This document shows, piece after piece, positions 1-7,269 of a stretch of DNA of 13,748 nt (positions are counted from its first letter, which is position 1; every line of letters starts with the position of its first letter). Position numbers and translations under genes: made by a program. Origin of the DNA: Bacteriovoracaceae bacterium UBA4097 (GTDB lineage: Bacteria > Bdellovibrionota > Bacteriovoracia > Bacteriovoracales > Bacteriovoracaceae); the NCBI GenBank assembly GCA_002381765.1, contig DFXX01000010.1, positions 38,123 to 51,870 on the forward strand, written 5' to 3'. Below the pieces are notes generated by a model, which had not been told where the DNA came from, searched no databases, and saw only the letters and a list, made by a program, of their open reading frames with translations.

Positions 1-3
1 CTG

Positions 4-903
4 GTGAGATATAATACCTTGGGAAGCATTACTCACGGAAAGTATGAGTATCCCATCGAGTCCATTGTTATTGGCTCCGAAGATAAAACCAGACCCACCC
101 TTGGTCTCTTCGGGGGAGTCCATGGACTAGAGAGAGTGGGCTCTCAGATCATTCTTTCATTTCTTAAATCACTTTTTTTTCAAATGACATGGGATAAGGA
201 TCTTTGCCATAAGCTAGAAAAATACAGAATCGTGTGCATCCCCATTGTGAATCCTGGTGGCATGGCCCGCTCCACGAGAAGTAATCTTAATGATGTGGAC
301 CTTATGCGAAATGCTCCAGTTGAGGCCGATCAAGAACATGTTTTCCCTCTAATTTCAGGCCATCGCCTAAGTCCCAAGCTTCCCTGGTTTAGGGGAACGG
401 GAAATCTCGAGAAGGAATCTGAGATCCTTATTAACTTTGTGAAAGAAGAGATGTTCCCCTCGGAGGCGAGCATTGCTTTAGATATTCATTCTGGTTTTGG
501 AGTGCGAGATCAGATCTGGTATCCCTATGCCCGGACCAAAAAAGATTTTCCGCTTTTGCCTGAGGCCATGAAGCTCAAGGCCCTCTTGGATCAAACCTTT
601 CCCCATCATATTTATAAGTTTGAAGCTCAGTCTCTAAACTATCTCACCCATGGAGATCTTTGGGACTATATCTTTGACGCCCATTTTGATGATCCTGAAG
701 TAAAAGACTCTGTCTTTCTTCCCTTAACTTTGGAATTGGGTTCCTGGAGTTGGATCCGAAAGAATCCCGCTCAGTTTTTCACCAAGCTTGGTCTCTTCCA
801 TCCTATTAAGCAGCACCGTCATTCCCGCATCATGAGACGGCATATTTTACTGCTGGATTTCCTGGGAAGGGCCGTTCGTAACCATGAATCCTGGGCCGTG
901 TGA
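4..903 (+). CDS. M14-type zinc carboxypeptidase / DUF2817-like metallopeptidase
   Basis: Probable zinc-dependent carboxypeptidase or amidohydrolase of the M14 superfamily. The first zinc-ligand pair is in GGVHGLERVG (H40, E43). A substrate-binding stretch follows as NPGG (83-86) and DLMRN (99-103), resembling the M14 'NPDG...DLNRN' pattern. The third zinc ligand is H162 in LDIHSGFG. The catalytic glutamate is likely E244 in LTLELG. No signal peptide is visible, so a cytoplasmic location is inferred. The reading frame is open to the left edge (codon 1-3 is CTG) and the GTG at 4 has no visible ribosome site, so a few residues may be missing; the fold-opening strand at about 14-24 suggests little is lost. 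The substrate is unknown: peptidoglycan peptides, or an aspartoacylase-like substrate, are both possible. The family call is firm and the exact function is open. Confidence 0.8.
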   Translation: MRYNTLGSITHGKYEYPIESIVIGSEDKTRPTLGLFGGVHGLERVGSQIILSFLKSLFFQMTWDKDLCHKLEKYRIVCIPIVNPGGMARSTRSNLNDVDLMRNAPVEADQEHVFPLISGHRLSPKLPWFRGTGNLEKESEILINFVKEEMFPSEASIALDIHSGFGVRDQIWYPYARTKKDFPLLPEAMKLKALLDQTFPHHIYKFEAQSLNYLTHGDLWDYIFDAHFDDPEVKDSVFLPLTLELGSWSWIRKNPAQFFTKLGLFHPIKQHRHSRIMRRHILLLDFLGRAVRNHESWAV

Positions 904-916
904 AGCGCACCGAGCA

Positions 917-944
917 TTGCTCTTAAAGCTTCCGCTAGTATAAT
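917..944 (+). promoter_or_regulatory. Putative sigma-70 promoter of the KaiC-like/kinase operon
   Basis: A perfect TATAAT lies at 939-944, with a weak -35 TTGCTC at 917-922 and a 16-bp spacer. It sits in the 130-base gap between the M14 gene and the operon and would give a leader of about 80 bases before the ATG at 1034. The -10 box is strong by eye; the -35 matches only its first three bases. Confidence 0.4.
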
Positions 945-1033
945 TAGTTCATTCTGTTCATTGCTTGTCTAAGGTCACTTTATATTTATGTTATCTGGAT
1001 GTTATTATTCCCTTGGAATAGCTGGAGGATGCC

Positions 1034-1447
1034 ATGAGCGTTCCCGATAGTGATATTCATTATGAAGAAGTTGAGAAGTGGTTTGAAAAAACTGGGAAAA
1101 ATCTCTCACACACTGAGCAAGTTCAGCTATTAGTGAAGGCCATTCTGGCCATTGAGCAGCGGGCTAGCCTTACTCTGAGTCATATTACTGTGGTGGTATT
1201 ACTGGACCGCATTCTTCATCAAGTTCAGCAAAAGTTTCCGGTACTTGAAGAAGTAATATTGCAAAAGCATAATCTCGATTTTTCAAAACTAGATAAACAA
1301 CAAAATCATCAAGAAACCATTTTTGGACTTACCTTTTTTCTCGCAGAAATTTTGAGAGTAATAGGAAGATTAACGGCCAATATCTTAAATAAGTCTCTCC
1401 ATAACGAACTCAAGAAAGTGTCATCGAACGATTCGGGGGAATCATGA
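1034..1447 (+). CDS. Small helical protein of unknown function, first gene of KaiC-like/kinase operon
   Basis: I do not recognise this 137-residue protein. It looks almost wholly alpha-helical: an acidic amphipathic N-terminus (1-25), a hydrophobic helix at about 30-65 (including the run SLTLSHITVVVLLDRIL), and another at about 94-120 (IFGLTFFLAEILRVIGRL), ending in a polar Ser/Asn tail. There is no signal peptide, no receiver-domain Asp/Lys pattern and no KaiB-like thioredoxin fold pattern. GGAGG at 1024-1028 sits 5 bases before the ATG. Its stop overlaps the start of the KaiC-like gene in ATGA (1444-1447), so the two are probably translated together in linked amounts. By context it may be a partner or adaptor of the ATPase or of the kinase encoded two genes down; that is inference. 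The hydrophobic helices could be a dimer interface or a membrane association. Confidence 0.8.
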   Translation: MSVPDSDIHYEEVEKWFEKTGKNLSHTEQVQLLVKAILAIEQRASLTLSHITVVVLLDRILHQVQQKFPVLEEVILQKHNLDFSKLDKQQNHQETIFGLTFFLAEILRVIGRLTANILNKSLHNELKKVSSNDSGES

Positions 1448-2925
1448 AAATTTCAACTCAACTAAATAGAATACAAACTGGTGTTCGTAATCTGGATGAA
1501 ATTCTTCATGGTGGAATTCCTTTTGGGGAGCTTACTGTCTTTGCAGGAACCCCCGGAGCAGGAAAAACCACTCTGGCCCATCAAATTCTCTTTAAGAATG
1601 CAACACCCGAGAAACCAGCACTTATTTTTCAGACTTTATCAGAACCCACAGCAAAAACTCTTCGTTATCTCAGTCAATTCAGTTTTTATGATTCAAAGAA
1701 AATAGAAGACGGAAGTATAACTTTCATTGATCTGGGAGGGATATTAAGGGCCAAAGGTCTGGAAGAAGCAGTGGGGCTTCTCATGACTCATATTAAGAAA
1801 GTGACTCCAAGCTTTGTTGTGATTGACAGCTTCAAGGTTTTTGAAGATCTGGCCAATGATCGGGAAGAACTTCGAAAATTCTCTTATGAGGTTGCTGTTA
1901 ATCTTATGGCCTGGGAGTGCACGGCTTTTTTCCTGGGAGAGTTTAGTGCTTTAGATGTTGAAACTAATCCATTATTTTCTATCATCGACGGAATTATCAC
2001 TCTTAAGATCCGTATGGAATTTGGTGAGCATCAGAGGTTTATGCAAGTAATTAAAATGCGTGGCACGGATCATAGTCGTGATGAGCATCCTTTCGCTATT
2101 AATGCTGAAGGATTAGAAATTTATGCATCCAAATTAACTATTAAAAGAGAACCTGATTCCGACCGCATGATGAAGGGGAATGGGCCTTATAGAGTAACTC
2201 TGGGTATTCCTGATTTGGATAGACTGTTGGGAGAAGGAACGGCCGCAGGTTCCTCATTTTTAATTTCCGGTGTTGCAGGAACAGGGAAGACTCTTCTCCT
2301 TTTGGAGTTTCTCTACAAGGGGGCCAAGGAGTTTGGGGAGAAAGGTATTCTCTTTTCCTTTGAAGAAACCAGAGAAAGAATAATTGCCAATGCCAAGGGC
2401 ATGGGCTGGGATATTGAGGGCCAAATTAAAAAAGGAAATATTGAAATTATCTATGTTCCACAGCCGGATATCATAGTTGAGAAAAATCTTCTTATGATGA
2501 AAGATAGAATTGAAAAAATGGGTGCCAAGAGAATAGCTGTAGATTCTTCTTCAGTCTTTGTTCACAAGATAACTGATCCACAAAAGGTAAGGGAGAAATT
2601 GTATCAACTCTCTACACTTGTTCAGATGTCGCAAGGGATAGGTTTTTTTGCCACTGATATACCTTACGGTAGTGAGAAAATTAGCCGCTTTGGAGTCGAA
2701 GAAACCGTGGTGGATGGTATCATCCTACTTACGGCCACTACCAATGAAAAGACTCTGAAGAGAGATCGTTATCTCGAGATTTATAAGCTCAGAAATACTG
2801 CCCATGCTAATGGCAAATATAACTTCGAAATTGCTATGAATGGCATAAAAATCATTCAAAAAAAGATTAAGACTGTTTCTCGGAAACAAAAAACTATAGG
2901 GAAATCGGTCAAAAGGAAAAAGTGA
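1444..2925 (+). CDS. KaiC-like (RAD55 family) double-domain RecA-type ATPase
   Basis: A 493-residue ATPase with two tandem RecA/KaiC domains, the layout of cyanobacterial KaiC (CI+CII). Domain 1 (about 8-235) has Walker A GTPGAGKTT (K41) and Walker B VVIDS (D128). The paired catalytic glutamates of KaiC CI align with S66-E67, so the first is lost. Domain 2 (about 248-475) has Walker A GVAGTGKT (K282), an intact Glu pair E307-E308 in SFEET, and Walker B IAVDSS (D367). The KaiC phosphosites Ser431-Thr432 align with E420-T421, just before VVDGIILL. The C-terminus is a Lys/Arg-rich tail. Family members are ATP-driven hexameric switches; clock function cannot be assumed, as no kaiA or kaiB is seen here. 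The gene starts in the 4-base overlap with the upstream gene, with a GGGGGA ribosome site at 1435-1440, and overlaps the kinase gene downstream by GTGA. It probably controls, or is controlled by, that kinase (inference). Confidence 0.9.
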   Translation: MKISTQLNRIQTGVRNLDEILHGGIPFGELTVFAGTPGAGKTTLAHQILFKNATPEKPALIFQTLSEPTAKTLRYLSQFSFYDSKKIEDGSITFIDLGGILRAKGLEEAVGLLMTHIKKVTPSFVVIDSFKVFEDLANDREELRKFSYEVAVNLMAWECTAFFLGEFSALDVETNPLFSIIDGIITLKIRMEFGEHQRFMQVIKMRGTDHSRDEHPFAINAEGLEIYASKLTIKREPDSDRMMKGNGPYRVTLGIPDLDRLLGEGTAAGSSFLISGVAGTGKTLLLLEFLYKGAKEFGEKGILFSFEETRERIIANAKGMGWDIEGQIKKGNIEIIYVPQPDIIVEKNLLMMKDRIEKMGAKRIAVDSSSVFVHKITDPQKVREKLYQLSTLVQMSQGIGFFATDIPYGSEKISRFGVEETVVDGIILLTATTNEKTLKRDRYLEIYKLRNTAHANGKYNFEIAMNGIKIIQKKIKTVSRKQKTIGKSVKRKK

Positions 2926-4241
2926 GCAATCAAGCAGGCGATACCTCGCAAAAAGATTTTAATCGACTCACAACACTTTACTCCATCAGTAAAAAACTCT
3001 CTGTCTTTTCAAAGATTGAAGAGTCCTTTGTTGAAATCGTAGCATGTGCTGCAGAATGTTTTCCCCTTTCCAGTGCTGTGCTAATTGAGCACTGGGAGAA
3101 TGAGCCCCATACTGCCATCTGGTATCCAGAAGAAATTAGTCATGAAGTTGTAACAAAGGCTATTCGTAATGCCAAAGAAGCCTATGCTTATTTTTCAGGG
3201 GCCTCAGTCAATCAGGCTACAGATTTATTTAATTCAGAAACCCCCGAGAATATATTTCTTCGAAGTGATAAGGCCCTTTTATTTAAGCAGAATGAGAATG
3301 GTTACTTCATCAACATTCCCTTAATTATAGATAATCTTCCTTCTTTAGGATCCTTACAATTAGAAGGAACAACTCCGCTTGATGAACATGACCTCGATTT
3401 TGTCATCGCACTTGCTAACCTGGTAAGTGTCGCTCTTGATAGGTATTACAAAACCAAAAGAGAGCATGAGAATCAGGAGGAAGAAGCCCGCAAAAGCTTA
3501 AAAATTCTTTATCATTCCCAAGATCATATTCAACATCTTGAGACCGAGCGGGAGCTTCGAGAGGTTTTTGTCTCTCTTCTGACTCATGATCTAAGAACTC
3601 CTTTAACTGTGGTGCTTGGATCTGCGCAAATGATCTTGCGTAAACCAAATGATTCCCAGGCCATTCAAAAATCGGCCCAAACCATTGTGACTCATGTGAA
3701 TAGAGCTGGGCAGATGATCACCGATCTTTTGGATGCCAATCGCATCCGTAGTGGGGAAGGTGTGAAAGTAAATAAAGAGTCGGTCGATATTACCTCCTTA
3801 ATAAAGGTGACCCTTCAAGAGCTTTCTCTTATTCACGGCGATCGATTTATCTTAAATGATGCTCCTTCTATTCAGTGTTCTGTAGATGTTAAAGGAGTCC
3901 GCCGAGTTATTGAAAACCTCAGCAATAATGCCATTAAATATGGATCATCGGATACTCCCGTGTGGGTTACTCTGGAGCAGAGTCCTCTCGATGTACATAT
4001 TTCTGTCTTGAACAAAGGTAGCTACATTTCACCCGAAGATCAGAAATCACTTTTCCTCCAATTTCGTCGAAGTGAAACTGCAGAGAAAGGGAAGATTAAA
4101 GGTTGGGGTATCGGGCTGGCCCTGGTCCGAGGAGTGGTGGAGGCCCACGGAGGAAAAATTTCCGTAAAAAGTGACCCAGAAAGTGGCACGGTATTTACAG
4201 TGAGCTTTCCAAAGTCGTTCAGTTGCGCAATGCAAGCATAA
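2922..4241 (+). CDS. GAF-domain sensor histidine kinase
   Basis: A 439-residue soluble histidine kinase. No transmembrane segment or signal peptide is seen, so it should sense a cytoplasmic cue. An N-terminal GAF-like domain covers about 10-170, followed by a charged coiled coil (about 172-212). The HisKA H-box is LLTHDLRTPLTVV, with phospho-accepting H222. The ATPase domain has an N-box NLSNNAIKYG (N336) and a G2 box GWGIGLALV (394-402). The G1 box is degenerate: NKGSYI (364-369) replaces the usual DxGxGI, so Asn stands in for the adenine-binding Asp; this variation occurs in other kinases. There is no receiver domain and no response-regulator gene next door, so its target lies elsewhere. 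The GTG start overlaps the KaiC-like stop (2922-2925), with AAAAGGA at 2911-2917 as ribosome site. The 4-base overlap strongly suggests joint function with the ATPase. Confidence 0.92.
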   Translation: MSNQAGDTSQKDFNRLTTLYSISKKLSVFSKIEESFVEIVACAAECFPLSSAVLIEHWENEPHTAIWYPEEISHEVVTKAIRNAKEAYAYFSGASVNQATDLFNSETPENIFLRSDKALLFKQNENGYFINIPLIIDNLPSLGSLQLEGTTPLDEHDLDFVIALANLVSVALDRYYKTKREHENQEEEARKSLKILYHSQDHIQHLETERELREVFVSLLTHDLRTPLTVVLGSAQMILRKPNDSQAIQKSAQTIVTHVNRAGQMITDLLDANRIRSGEGVKVNKESVDITSLIKVTLQELSLIHGDRFILNDAPSIQCSVDVKGVRRVIENLSNNAIKYGSSDTPVWVTLEQSPLDVHISVLNKGSYISPEDQKSLFLQFRRSETAEKGKIKGWGIGLALVRGVVEAHGGKISVKSDPESGTVFTVSFPKSFSCAMQA

Positions 4242-4244
4242 AGA

Positions 4245-4320
4245 TGGCCACCCCACCAGGACTTGAACCTAGATCAGAGACTTAGGAAGTCCCCGTTTTA
4301 TCCAGTTAAACTATAGGGTG
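4245..4320 (-). tRNA. tRNA-Arg (anticodon CCU)
   Basis: A full 76-nt cloverleaf reads on the minus strand from 4320 to 4245. The acceptor stem CACCCTA pairs with TGGGGTG (one T-G wobble), followed by discriminator G and an encoded CCA. The D stem is GTTT/AAAC with GG in its 9-base loop. The anticodon stem GGGAC/GTCTC carries loop TTCCTAA, with anticodon CCT at 4286-4284, which reads the Arg codon AGG. A 4-base variable loop is followed by T stem CTAGG/CCTGG with loop TTCAAGT. Every stem pairs throughout with only wobbles. Its 3' end is three bases from the stop codon of the convergent kinase gene, with no terminator between them. Confidence 0.95.
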
Positions 4321-4323
4321 AGC

Positions 4324-4356
4324 TAAGATATCTTACACCGCCGTACAGGGCCCTGT
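4324..4356. repeat. Two 12-bp palindromes, centres 21 bp apart, in the tRNA promoter
   Basis: TAAGATATCTTA (4324-4335) and ACAGGGCCCTGT (4345-4356) are each perfect 12-bp palindromes. Their centres are 21 bp apart, about two helical turns. The first covers the probable -10 box of the tRNA gene and the second touches its -35 box. They differ in sequence, so they are not two copies of one operator. A regulatory role is inferred from position only. Confidence 0.5.
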
Positions 4357-4359
4357 GAA
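4330..4359 (-). promoter_or_regulatory. Putative promoter of the tRNA-Arg gene
   Basis: On the minus strand, TTCACA (4359-4354; five of six bases of the -35 consensus) and TAAGAT (4335-4330; four of six of the -10 consensus) are separated by 18 bp. The predicted start would lie only a few bases before the mature tRNA 5' end. Two perfect 12-bp palindromes overlap these boxes (see the next entry). Confidence 0.4.
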
Positions 4360-4420
4360 CAGCTTTACTTCTGAAAAACCTTATTTTACTGTTTTGATAT
4401 AGTAAATAAAGGAGTTCTCC

Positions 4421-4774
4421 ATGTTTTATAAAATTTTATCAGCTTCCGTCATCGCTCTTATTTCAGTCAGTTCGTTTGCGGGTGTTGAGCTCTATAGCAA
4501 AATGGGAAATACCGAATGCTTGATTAGAGATAATCAGGTCATCAAAACCGTGACCGCCCTAAAAGGTGAACTAAGCTACAGCACGAAGAAAGAAGTTTCT
4601 TTTACCGGTCTAGAAGAAGTTGCTGAAAAGGCCCTGGCCTCAACAACTAACAGAACTAATGTTGAAGATATTCTTTGGGTTGTTACTCTTAATGGAGTAA
4701 GTGGTAAGCTTCATATCGATGACTCACATGAGTCTTTAGCACTTATCAGATTACTTAGCAGCGTTTGCAAATAA
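4421..4774 (+). CDS. Small secreted protein of unknown function
   Basis: A 117-residue precursor with a clear Sec signal peptide: K4, a hydrophobic core at 5-17, and a likely cut after SSFA (A20|G21). The mature part is about 97 residues, mixed alpha/beta by eye, with only two cysteines: C33 and C116, next to the C-terminal Lys. They could form one disulfide joining the two ends. No lipobox is present, so a soluble periplasmic or exported protein is expected. AAAGGAG at 4408-4414 lies 6 bases before the ATG. It is a single-gene unit: the divergent tRNA gene lies to its left and a strong terminator follows its stop. I saw no convincing promoter box pair with a sensible leader length. I do not recognise a family, and no function can be assigned. 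Confidence 0.8.
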   Translation: MFYKILSASVIALISVSSFAGVELYSKMGNTECLIRDNQVIKTVTALKGELSYSTKKEVSFTGLEEVAEKALASTTNRTNVEDILWVVTLNGVSGKLHIDDSHESLALIRLLSSVCK

Positions 4775-4785
4775 TTAAAAAAAAA

Positions 4786-4809
4786 GGCCCCTTTTCAGGG
4801 GCCATTTTT
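4786..4809. terminator. Bidirectional intrinsic terminator
   Basis: The stem GGCCCCT (4786-4792) pairs with AGGGGCC (4797-4803) around loop TTTC. It is followed by ATTTTT on the plus strand and preceded by a run of A residues up to 4785, which acts as the U-tract in the other direction. It lies 11 bases after the stop of the small secreted protein gene and directly after the stop of tex, so it can end both convergent transcripts. Confidence 0.92.
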
Positions 4810-7152
4810 CTACTTTTTAACTTGAAGATTCTTTAGACCCGCAAAGGCATTATTCTTAAATTGCGGTCCATTTTGCATTGGACGAGGAGCTTCCGGTCTA
4901 TTTCCGGTGCCACGTCTTGGGCGACCTTGATCTACACCAGTTACACCTTCCACTTGCGAGTCGGCCTTGCAAGAGAGAGAAATCCGACGGCGTTCCATAT
5001 CGATTCCCAAAACTCGGGCCTTAAGTTCCTGGCCCACTTTGAGTTCATCCATGGCGTTTTCTACGAAGCGGTCACTCATTTCAGAAATATGCAAAAGACC
5101 GTTCTCTTTGATACCGATATCAACAAATGCGCCAAACATCGTGATGTTGGTAACAACTCCGTTATACCACTGGCCCACTTTGATATCTTTAAGATCGGAA
5201 ATTCCTTTGGTGAATTCCACTGACTTAAAGGTCGTACGTGGATCTTGCGTCGGTGCCTTGAGGCACTTCACGATATCGGTGAGAGTCATCTCTCCGATTT
5301 CGGCCTTAAGGTTCTTATCAGAGGCGAGTTCATTTTGAAGAGTATCATCGGTAAGAAGATCTTTGAGATCTCTGTTTTTAGATTTTACCCAAGTCTCAAG
5401 AGTTGGATAGCGCTCTGGGTGAATGAAGGTTCCATCTAGTGGATGAGGTCCGTTATAGATTCTCAAGAAGCCCGCTGATTGCTCAAAAACTTTCTGAGAG
5501 AAACGAGAAACCTTTAAGAGCTCCTGGCGAGACTTAAAGCCGCCATTTTGATCGCGATACTTAATAACGTTTTGAGCAACTGTAGGGCCAATACCTGATA
5601 CATATGAGAGAAGGGGAGCTGAAGCTGTGTTAAGATCCACACCCACAAAGTTCACACATGATTCAACTACTGCTTCTAGATTATTCTTTAGCTGCACCTG
5701 GTTTACATCATGCTGGTATTGTCCAACCCCAATGGATTTTGGATCGAGTTTCACGAGTTCTGCTAGGGGATCCTGGAAGCGTCTGGCAATTGAGACTGCT
5801 CCCCGCACGGTCACGTCCTTATCCGGGAATTCTTCACGAGCAATATCACTGGCCGAATAGATAGATGCACCCGCCTCGGAAATCATGGTGGCCTTAACTT
5901 TTCCGTCTTTAACTTGCGGAATATGAGACTCCACAAACTCCAGGGTCTCGCGGCCATAGGTTCCGTTTCCAATGGCAATGTATTCGATGTTAAACATCTC
6001 TATCATTTTAGTGAGAATCTGAGCGGAGCCCACTTTATCGTTTCTCGGCTCAAAGGGATAGATCACGTGATCACCCATGAATTTACCGGTATTATCAACG
6101 ATCACAACCTTACAGCCCGTTCTGATACCAGGGTCAATTCCGAGGACGGCCTTGGAGCCCAGGTATGGCTGAAGCAGAAGATTTTTTAGATTAACACCAA
6201 AGACCGAAATCGCTGCAGTGTCGGCTATCTTTTTAAGTTCATTTTTTACTTCCAGATCCATAGAAGGCTGGATGTAGTTATTAAAAGATTTTTCAGCACA
6301 CTTTTTAAGAAGATCGTAGTTTGCTAGTCTCTCTCCCTTAGGGAAAAAGTGCTGCTCCACTATACCCATTCCGGTCTCAGGAAGAATCTCAGCATCCACT
6401 TTAAGAACCTTCTGATTCATCCCTCGTCTCATGGCCATATAGCGGTGAGAGGCCTTGGGATCCTTGATCTTTGATAATGGCTCAGAGAATTCAAAGAAGT
6501 CTTTAAACTTATGAGCATCTTCAACCTTGTCTCCATCCTTTCTGAGGCTCGCTTTCATGACACCACTATCCCAGAAAGTCTGACGAACTTTCTCTTTGAG
6601 CTCCACATGGTGAGAGAAGGTTTCGATAAGAATATCACAGGCCCCATTGATAGCTTCCTGAACATCCTTGAGTTTACCTGCAGCAGGTTTAACAAATTTC
6701 TCTTCCAGCTCAGCGATCATGGTGCGGACATCTTTATCCCCACTCAGGATCATCTCAGAAAGTGGCTCTAGTCCATTCTCCTTAGCGATCATGGCCTTGG
6801 TCTTCTTCTTAGATTTATATGGAGCATAGATATCTTCCAGCTGATTAAGCGTTTGAGCTGCTTTAATCTGACGCTCAAGCTCGGGAGTCAGGGCCTCCAT
6901 CTTTTTAATAGCATCGAGAATAAATACGCGGCGTTTCTCTGTTTCTACGTATTCATTATAAGTTTCTTGAATGTCACGGATCTGAACTTCATCAAGTCCA
7001 CCGGTGGCCTCTTTCCGGTAACGGGAAATAAAGGGAATGGTGCATTCTTCTTCAAACAGAAGTTTGCAGGTGGCCATGACCTTATTGGGAGCAATCCCCA
7101 GTTTCTGAGTACAAAAAATCATAGCGTTCGGGTCGAGTGTCTGAGCGGCCAT
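4810..7152 (-). CDS. tex: Transcription accessory protein Tex (S1 RNA-binding domain protein)
   Basis: A 780-residue Tex protein of normal family length (about 770-785). The domain order is as in known Tex: a helical N-terminal region (about 1-320, with the conserved stretch FISRYRKEATGGLDE near 40-54), a YqgF/RNase H-like domain opening with GIDPGIRTG (D340), tandem helix-hairpin-helix (about 505-560, GIGP at 520-523), and an S1 domain (659-729) with the typical GAFVDIG and GLLHISEMS. The tail after S1 is basic and rich in Gly, Pro and Asn. Tex binds nucleic acids, is cytoplasmic, and is linked to transcription and RNA turnover; its exact biochemical role is not settled. Minus-strand GGAGGA (7166-7161) precedes the ATG by 8-9 bases. 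The gene stands alone, divergent from the FAD oxidoreductase, and ends at the bidirectional terminator. Confidence 0.97.
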   Translation of the reverse strand: MAAQTLDPNAMIFCTQKLGIAPNKVMATCKLLFEEECTIPFISRYRKEATGGLDEVQIRDIQETYNEYVETEKRRVFILDAIKKMEALTPELERQIKAAQTLNQLEDIYAPYKSKKKTKAMIAKENGLEPLSEMILSGDKDVRTMIAELEEKFVKPAAGKLKDVQEAINGACDILIETFSHHVELKEKVRQTFWDSGVMKASLRKDGDKVEDAHKFKDFFEFSEPLSKIKDPKASHRYMAMRRGMNQKVLKVDAEILPETGMGIVEQHFFPKGERLANYDLLKKCAEKSFNNYIQPSMDLEVKNELKKIADTAAISVFGVNLKNLLLQPYLGSKAVLGIDPGIRTGCKVVIVDNTGKFMGDHVIYPFEPRNDKVGSAQILTKMIEMFNIEYIAIGNGTYGRETLEFVESHIPQVKDGKVKATMISEAGASIYSASDIAREEFPDKDVTVRGAVSIARRFQDPLAELVKLDPKSIGVGQYQHDVNQVQLKNNLEAVVESCVNFVGVDLNTASAPLLSYVSGIGPTVAQNVIKYRDQNGGFKSRQELLKVSRFSQKVFEQSAGFLRIYNGPHPLDGTFIHPERYPTLETWVKSKNRDLKDLLTDDTLQNELASDKNLKAEIGEMTLTDIVKCLKAPTQDPRTTFKSVEFTKGISDLKDIKVGQWYNGVVTNITMFGAFVDIGIKENGLLHISEMSDRFVENAMDELKVGQELKARVLGIDMERRRISLSCKADSQVEGVTGVDQGRPRRGTGNRPEAPRPMQNGPQFKNNAFAGLKNLQVKK

Positions 7153-7269
7153 TAGGGAAATCCTCCAAAAATGTCTCTGTAGAATGAAGGATAAGGTTAA
7201 CGACTGAGTGTAGAAATTGGCAAGATTTTGTGGGAAAATGAAAGACGAATTAAACAGAAAGGATTGAAA

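Noticed and set aside
901..935. Possible terminator after the M14 gene (GAGCATTGCTC)
   Set aside because: The stem is only 4 bp, is not followed by a U-run, and overlaps the likely -35 box of the next operon.
1034..1447. Small protein as KaiB, a histidine phosphotransfer domain or a response regulator
   Set aside because: It is all-helical, unlike KaiB or a receiver domain. Its few histidines are not in a convincing HPt-type helix motif with the usual neighbouring Lys/Gly pattern.
4245..4320. tRNA gene as an attachment site for a mobile element
   Set aside because: No integrase gene and no direct repeat of the tRNA 3' end are visible in the window.
4861..7155. Several open frames of 64-123 codons on the plus strand across tex
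   Set aside because: They lie antisense to a full-length, well-conserved tex gene, lack ribosome sites and read as unstructured shadow protein.
7228..7269. Longer start (TTG at 7228) for the FAD oxidoreductase
   Set aside because: No ribosome site precedes it, and the extra residues are polar with no place before the Rossmann strand. TTG at 7270 has AAAGGA at a proper distance.
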